From NCBI RefSeq assembly GCF_029201565.1, contig NZ_CP104002.1, positions 1,939,001-2,003,000 of the forward strand: a stretch of DNA of 64,000 nt, in the 5' to 3' direction. A model generated the notes under the pieces. It worked only from the letters and a program-made list of their open reading frames with translations, did not search any database and was not told the origin of the DNA. Below are positions 60,084-64,000 of the stretch, piece after piece. Source of the DNA: Devosia sp. SD17-2. GTDB lineage: Bacteria; Pseudomonadota; Alphaproteobacteria; Rhizobiales; Devosiaceae. Each line of letters opens with the position of its first letter. Position 1 is the stretch's first letter. A program made the position numbers and the translations under genes.

Positions 60084-60599
60084 ATGACCGCACCGCTTTA
60101 TCTCATCACCGGAGCCATGGCAGCCGGGAAGTCGACGATCGCGAAGGAATTGGTGCAGCGCTTCGAGAGGTCCGCTCATGTCGGCGGCGATGCCTTTTTG
60201 CGTATGATCGCCAGGGGTGGTGCTGTTATGGGGCCGGAGCTCGATAGCGAGGCCATTTTGCAACTCCACCTCCGGCAAGACATTGCCATGGACGCTGTGC
60301 GCCGATTCATCGGGGCGGGGTTTGCCACGGTCTATCAAGATATCCTGATAGGTGACGATTTTGTTCGCGTCACAACAGCTCTTGCTGACCTTGCTCCTCG
60401 CATAGTGGTGCTCAATCCCAGTGTGGAGACCTTGGCAGAGCGCGATGCCAAACGATCTAAGACTGGTTACAGTGAGCAGTTCCCGCCCAACGTCCTCGCC
60501 GAAGCGCTTCAATCCAACACCCCTCGTCAGGGGCTATGGCTGGATACCTCCGAAATGACGATCGAAGTTGTCATCGAGACAATACTAAAGAACTGGTAG
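60084..60599 (+). CDS. P-loop kinase/phosphotransferase-like protein (AAA_33 type)
   Basis: 171 residues. Walker A GAMAAGKST at residues 10-18, Asp in VGGDAFLRMIARGG, and a lid-like region (LAERDAKRSKTGY). The pattern resembles chloramphenicol phosphotransferase-like and AAA_33 kinases. The substrate is unknown, and a resistance or nucleotide role would be speculative. AAGGAAG precedes the ATG. It ends 124 bases before the second IS91-type unit. Confidence 0.8.
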   Translation: MTAPLYLITGAMAAGKSTIAKELVQRFERSAHVGGDAFLRMIARGGAVMGPELDSEAILQLHLRQDIAMDAVRRFIGAGFATVYQDILIGDDFVRVTTALADLAPRIVVLNPSVETLAERDAKRSKTGYSEQFPPNVLAEALQSNTPRQGLWLDTSEMTIEVVIETILKNW

Positions 60600-60848
60600 G
60601 CCATCCAGACGGGGTTCCGTTCTCATGTCTGTGTTCTCGCATTGCTTGCCAAAAAGCTGCCAGTCAGGAAACCACCCCGGTGCCACCGGTCTCCTGGGCC
60701 CCGGGCAATCGGTCCGATACCGACCCCATGCACTAACCCGCTTCGCGGGAGGGGTGCGCGCGGGTGGTTCAGCGTCATCGTTTTAGGTCTTTGAGCGGCT
60801 GAGGTCGCAGTCGGACCATGGAGTTTCTTTCAACGAGAGGAACTTCCT

Positions 60849-61754
60849 ATGGTTATGTCATCGACCGATGCTCCCACTACGCCGCTCCGGCAACGCATGC
60901 AGCAGGACATGCTGATGCGCGGCCTGGGCGTCCACACCCGGCACGATTATGTGCGTCACGTCCGGCGCTTTGCCGCCTTTCTGGGGAAGAGCCCTGACGC
61001 GGCCACGCCCGATGATATCCGCCGTTACCAGCTCCACCAGCATGAGAACGGCGTCAGCCCCTCGACGATCAATGGCGCGGTCTCGGCGCTGCGCTTCCTG
61101 TTCGATGTGACGCTGAAGCGGCGGGAGCTGTCGCGGGCCCTGGTGATCACCCGGTATCAGCGCCAGCTGCCTGATGTGCTCAGCATCCAGGAAGCGGCCC
61201 GGCTGCTCGAGGCGGCGCCAGGCATCAAGTATAAAGCCGCACTCGGGGTCGCCTATGGCGCCGGGCTGCGCGTCTCCGAAGTGGCCCATCTCAAGGTCGA
61301 CGACATCGACAGCGCCCGCATGCTGATCCGGATCGAACAGGGCAAAGGGCGCAAGGATCGCAACGCCATGCTCTCGCCCCAGCTGCTGGAGCTGCTGCGC
61401 CTGTGGTGGCGCGAGGGTAAGCAACGGGGCGTGATGCTGCCCCATGGCTGGTTGTTTCCGGGTCGCTCCCCAACCGATCCGATCTCGTCGCGGCAATTGC
61501 ATCGCGCGGTGCAGGAGGCGGCCGAGGTCGCCGGCATCCGCAAGCGGGTCAGCCCGCATACCTTGCGGCACAGCTTTGCCACCCATCTGCTTGAGCAGGA
61601 TGTCGATATCCGGGTCATCCAGGTGCTGCTCGGGCATTCCAAGCTCGAGACGACCGCACTTTACACCAAGGTCTCGACCCGCACGATCCAGGCGGTCGCC
61701 AGTCCTTTGGACCGTCTGATGGCCCTGATGGAGGACAAGCCTCCACCCGCCTGA
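60849..61754 (+). CDS. Tyrosine recombinase of the IS91-type unit, copy 2
   Basis: 301 residues, identical to copy 1, with the RHRHY-type catalytic residues in GLRVSEVAHLK, SPHTLRHSFATHLL, LLGHSKLETT and ALYTKV. GAGGAACTT precedes the ATG. It is followed directly by the HUH transposase, so the two belong to one transcript. Confidence 0.93.
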   Translation: MVMSSTDAPTTPLRQRMQQDMLMRGLGVHTRHDYVRHVRRFAAFLGKSPDAATPDDIRRYQLHQHENGVSPSTINGAVSALRFLFDVTLKRRELSRALVITRYQRQLPDVLSIQEAARLLEAAPGIKYKAALGVAYGAGLRVSEVAHLKVDDIDSARMLIRIEQGKGRKDRNAMLSPQLLELLRLWWREGKQRGVMLPHGWLFPGRSPTDPISSRQLHRAVQEAAEVAGIRKRVSPHTLRHSFATHLLEQDVDIRVIQVLLGHSKLETTALYTKVSTRTIQAVASPLDRLMALMEDKPPPA

Positions 61755-61758
61755 GCCA

Positions 61759-62961
61759 GTGCGCGCCACCATTGAGGTCGCCGATATCTTCCGTGCCGCC
61801 GGCCCTGCCTATCGCGCGGCCCATGCCGGGCATCTGAGCCTTACTCAACTCAAGGTCATGTCGGCGATCGAGACCTGCCGCACCGCGGCTCTGGGCGGTC
61901 ACGTCGAAGCCTGTTCCGACTGCGGACATCGGCGGATCGCCTACAACTCCTGTCGCAACCGGCATTGTCCCCGGTGCCAGGGCGCAGCGGCACGCGCCTG
62001 GCTCCAAGCCCAGCAGGCCAATCTCCTGCCGGTGGGCTACTTCCACCTCGTCTTCACGCTCCCAACCGAGATCGCCGACATTGCCTTCCACAACAAGGCT
62101 CTGGTCTACGACCTGCTGTTCAAGGCAGCGTCCGAGACGATGCTCACCATCGCGGCAGATCCAAAACACCTGGGCGCCCGCATCGGCATCACCGCCGTGC
62201 TCCACACCTGGGGCTCGGCCATGACCCACCATCCCCATATCCACATGATCGTGCCCGGTGGTGGGATCGCACCGGATGGTCGGTGGATCTCATCGCGACC
62301 AGCCTTTCTGCTGCCGGTCAGGGTTCTGGGTGCGCTGTTCCGAAGATTGTTCCTCACCCGGCTGCTCGAACTCCATGGTGCCGGAAAGCTCGACTTCTTC
62401 GGACAGATGGCAGGGCTCCGAGACCGTCGGGCCTTCATCCGTCACCTCGCACCGGTCCGAAGAAAACGCTGGGTGGTCTATGCCAAAGCGCCCTTTGCCG
62501 GGCCTGAGGCGGTGCTCGCCTATCTCTCGCGCTACACCCACCGGGTCGCCATCTCGAACAGCCGCCTCATCGCCTTCGACGGCAATGAGGTCACCTTCCG
62601 CTACAAGAACTATCGCTGCTCCGGCGCCGAAAGGCAGCGGGTCATGACCCTTGCCGCCGACGAGTTCATCCGCCGCTTCCTGATCCACGTCCTGCCGCGC
62701 GGCTTCCACCGCATCCGGCACTACGGCCTGCTCGCCGGCTCCGCCCGCAAAGACTGCCTCGCTCAGGTCCGCGACATGCTGGGGGTGGCGCCGGCGTCGG
62801 ACGAACCGCCGGCCCCCGAGACCGCCCCAGACCCGCGCCCGCCTTGCCCCTGCTGCGGCGGCACCATGGTGATCATCGAGACCTTCGCTGCATGGTGCCA
62901 GCCGCGGGCCCCGCCGACCGCGAGACAACCAGTCCGGGAGACCCTTCATGACCCGGCATGA
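61759..62961 (+). CDS. IS91-type HUH transposase, full length
   Basis: 400 residues from a GTG. An N-terminal zinc ribbon (CSDCGHRRIAYNSCRNRHCPRCQ, Cys52 to Cys73) is followed by the HUH motif HPHIH (His160 and His162), then AYLSRYTHRVAISNSR with the catalytic Tyr and VTFRYKNY. The C-terminus carries another cysteine pair (PCPCCGG). This rolling-circle transposase has all its motifs and should be functional. Confidence 0.92.
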   Translation: MRATIEVADIFRAAGPAYRAAHAGHLSLTQLKVMSAIETCRTAALGGHVEACSDCGHRRIAYNSCRNRHCPRCQGAAARAWLQAQQANLLPVGYFHLVFTLPTEIADIAFHNKALVYDLLFKAASETMLTIAADPKHLGARIGITAVLHTWGSAMTHHPHIHMIVPGGGIAPDGRWISSRPAFLLPVRVLGALFRRLFLTRLLELHGAGKLDFFGQMAGLRDRRAFIRHLAPVRRKRWVVYAKAPFAGPEAVLAYLSRYTHRVAISNSRLIAFDGNEVTFRYKNYRCSGAERQRVMTLAADEFIRRFLIHVLPRGFHRIRHYGLLAGSARKDCLAQVRDMLGVAPASDEPPAPETAPDPRPPCPCCGGTMVIIETFAAWCQPRAPPTARQPVRETLHDPA

Positions 62962-63329
62962 TCCGCTCGATCAATCGGTCCCGCCACGTCGCGGGCCGAC
63001 AGGATGGTTCGTGCCAGGCGCTCCAGCGACCATCGTCCTGCACGCCAATCTCATCAACTCCGTCGTCGCTGAGCCTCAAATGCTGCCCGGACGACGTCCA
63101 CCTGGCAAACTCGCCACGCCATATGCCGCAGTTTGCGGCCGGCACTTGACCGGGCCAAATCCGAAAACCCCATAGCGCAGCGTGTGCGGACCGCGGGTTC
63201 CTGCATGGGGTGGCTTTGCGACGCCAAACGGCATCCCAAACCCTTCACCATTCCTGTCCTTCGAGGGGTCGTTTCGAAATTCCAATAGCGGACATCCTCT
63301 TCCCGTGCCGACGGACCAGCGGCCACGTG
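62962..63329. other. Post-transposase stretch without a supported gene
   Basis: About 370 bases between the transposase and the LacI regulator. It probably contains the right end of the IS91-type unit. A 75-codon frame from 62948 to 63175 overlaps the transposase end and has no recognisable features. No RNA gene is visible. Confidence 0.45.
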
Positions 63330-64000
63330 CTAACGTCGCACCGTCGAAGCTCGAACAACGAGGTCGGAGTCGAGTACAGCCTTAATAGGTGGGCCATCGT
63401 AACTTTTCTCCATACGGTTGTTCAGAAGCTGGAGCGCCATCTGGCCGACCGAGAAAGGATGCGAGTTTACGCTGGTGAGCGGGGGCTCCATGGTCCGTGC
63501 CCAAAGACTGTTTGCGATCGAAACAACCGAGACATCCTGGGGCGTGCGGAGTCCCGCCTCTCGCAACCCTTGCAGGACGCCCATCGCGGTGATGTCGTTG
63601 CGCGCGAAAATCGCCGAAAACTCCACGCCTTCTGCAACGAGGTCTAGCACGGCCTTGCGACCTGTGGCTTCTGAAGGCTGATCGCAAATGCGCACCAGTT
63701 CGGGCCTGGCTGGTATTCTATGTGCGCGCAACACGTCATAATACCCATCGACCGGCGAGAACCCAGGAAGGTTTGGCAGGCCCTCAATATAGGCAATACG
63801 CTGGTGGCCGAGCCCGACCAGATGCTCGACGGCTTGTTGCGCTGCCATGCGATAGTCAATCCGCACACCATCACACGCGACGTCTTTCGGCCAACGGCCT
63901 ATATAGACAGCCGGCTTGCCGACATGGAGAAACTTTTGCATGCCGCGCGTACCGCGATCGGTCGAATCTGGGACGATCAACGCCCCGCAGATCGAAGGAT
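63330..64000 (-). CDS. LacI-family transcriptional regulator (C-terminal part, runs off window)
   Basis: The visible part is the sugar-binding sensor domain: GALIVPDST, PAVYIGRWPKDVACDGVRID, YRMAAQQAVEHLVGLGHQRI (typical LacI AVEHL.xLGH.RIA), AIFARNDITAMGVLQGLREA and DVSVVSIANSLWARTMEPPL, then LTSVNSHPFSVGQMALQLL. The N-terminal HTH and hinge lie beyond the window. Ligand unknown. Confidence 0.9.
   Translation of the reverse strand, partial: PSICGALIVPDSTDRGTRGMQKFLHVGKPAVYIGRWPKDVACDGVRIDYRMAAQQAVEHLVGLGHQRIAYIEGLPNLPGFSPVDGYYDVLRAHRIPARPELVRICDQPSEATGRKAVLDLVAEGVEFSAIFARNDITAMGVLQGLREAGLRTPQDVSVVSIANSLWARTMEPPLTSVNSHPFSVGQMALQLLNNRMEKSYDGPPIKAVLDSDLVVRASTVRR

Larger units (their letters stand above)
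60724..62961 (+). mobile_element. IS91-type unit, copy 2 (both genes intact)
   Basis: Copy 2 holds a tyrosine recombinase gene followed after 4 bases by a full-length HUH transposase gene. The 5' leader from 60724 contains CCCGCTTCGCGGG (60738-60750) and a GC-rich block, a plausible IS91 terminus. The right end lies beyond the transposase stop, probably before 63330, and could not be fixed. Confidence 0.85.

Overview
The window looks like chromosomal DNA of an alphaproteobacterium, most likely in the order Hyphomicrobiales (Rhizobiales), perhaps near Devosia or Pelagibacterium. The reasons are high GC, DUF982 and DUF1127 proteins, many Dpp- and Rbs-type ABC transporters, and IS66, IS21, IS5, IS3 and IS91 elements of rhizobial type. 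The genus is an inference and was not tested.

Layout. (1) 1-9268: a minus-strand operon for uptake and breakdown of D-amino-acid peptides: D-aminopeptidase, a Dpp-type transporter (binding protein, two permeases, two ATPases), D-aminoacylase and a CobW-type metallochaperone GTPase. A divergent XRE-cupin regulator sits at its head. (2) 9570-20671: a sugar-acid cluster that matches the D-apionate pathway (oxidoisomerase, lactonase, RuBisCO-like protein, DUF1537 kinase), followed by a ribose-type ABC transporter whose ATPase is fused to a permease. A NanR-like GntR regulator lies at its head. GGTATA-type operator candidates occur before the catabolic genes and again before the transporter, so one regulon is likely. 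(3) 20801-25819: a truncated DUF4214 protein, an IS5-type insertion sequence and a decayed phage lysis module carrying at least seven single-base lesions. (4) 26230-38185: about fourteen unrecognised secreted or membrane proteins around an ECF sigma factor and its probable membrane anti-sigma factor. This is the largest stretch without a known function. (5) 38314-46969: an insertion-sequence scrapyard (IS3, IS21, IS3 and IS66 remnants). The IS66 remnant is joined to a beheaded Na+-NQR operon in which nqrABC and the start of nqrD are gone, while nqrE, nqrF, apbE, nqrM and a CBS-domain gene remain. A complete IS3-type element follows. (6) 46966-52518: a small HTH gene, a frameshifted FMN reductase with a short-chain dehydrogenase, a DUF982 protein, a GreA/Rnk-like protein with a DUF1127 motif, another IS3 remnant, and two overlapping genes for SANT/Myb-like repeat proteins. 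(7) 52900-56270: tRNA-Thr(TGT), a tyrosine integrase, and broken genes including a fragment of an OLD-family nuclease. (8) 56271-62961: two inverted copies of a two-gene unit (tyrosine recombinase plus IS91-type HUH transposase) flanking a 2.5 kb cargo. The cargo holds an XRE/MmyB-type regulator, a perfect 17-bp palindrome, a membrane protein, a DUF1330 protein and a P-loop kinase. (9) 63330-64000: the 3' part of a LacI-family regulator that runs off the window.

The first 20 kb is ordered, translationally coupled metabolic DNA. From 20.8 kb onward the window alternates between mobile-element debris and accessory genes. Several genes carry single-base frameshifts, which are either real decay or uncorrected sequencing indels.
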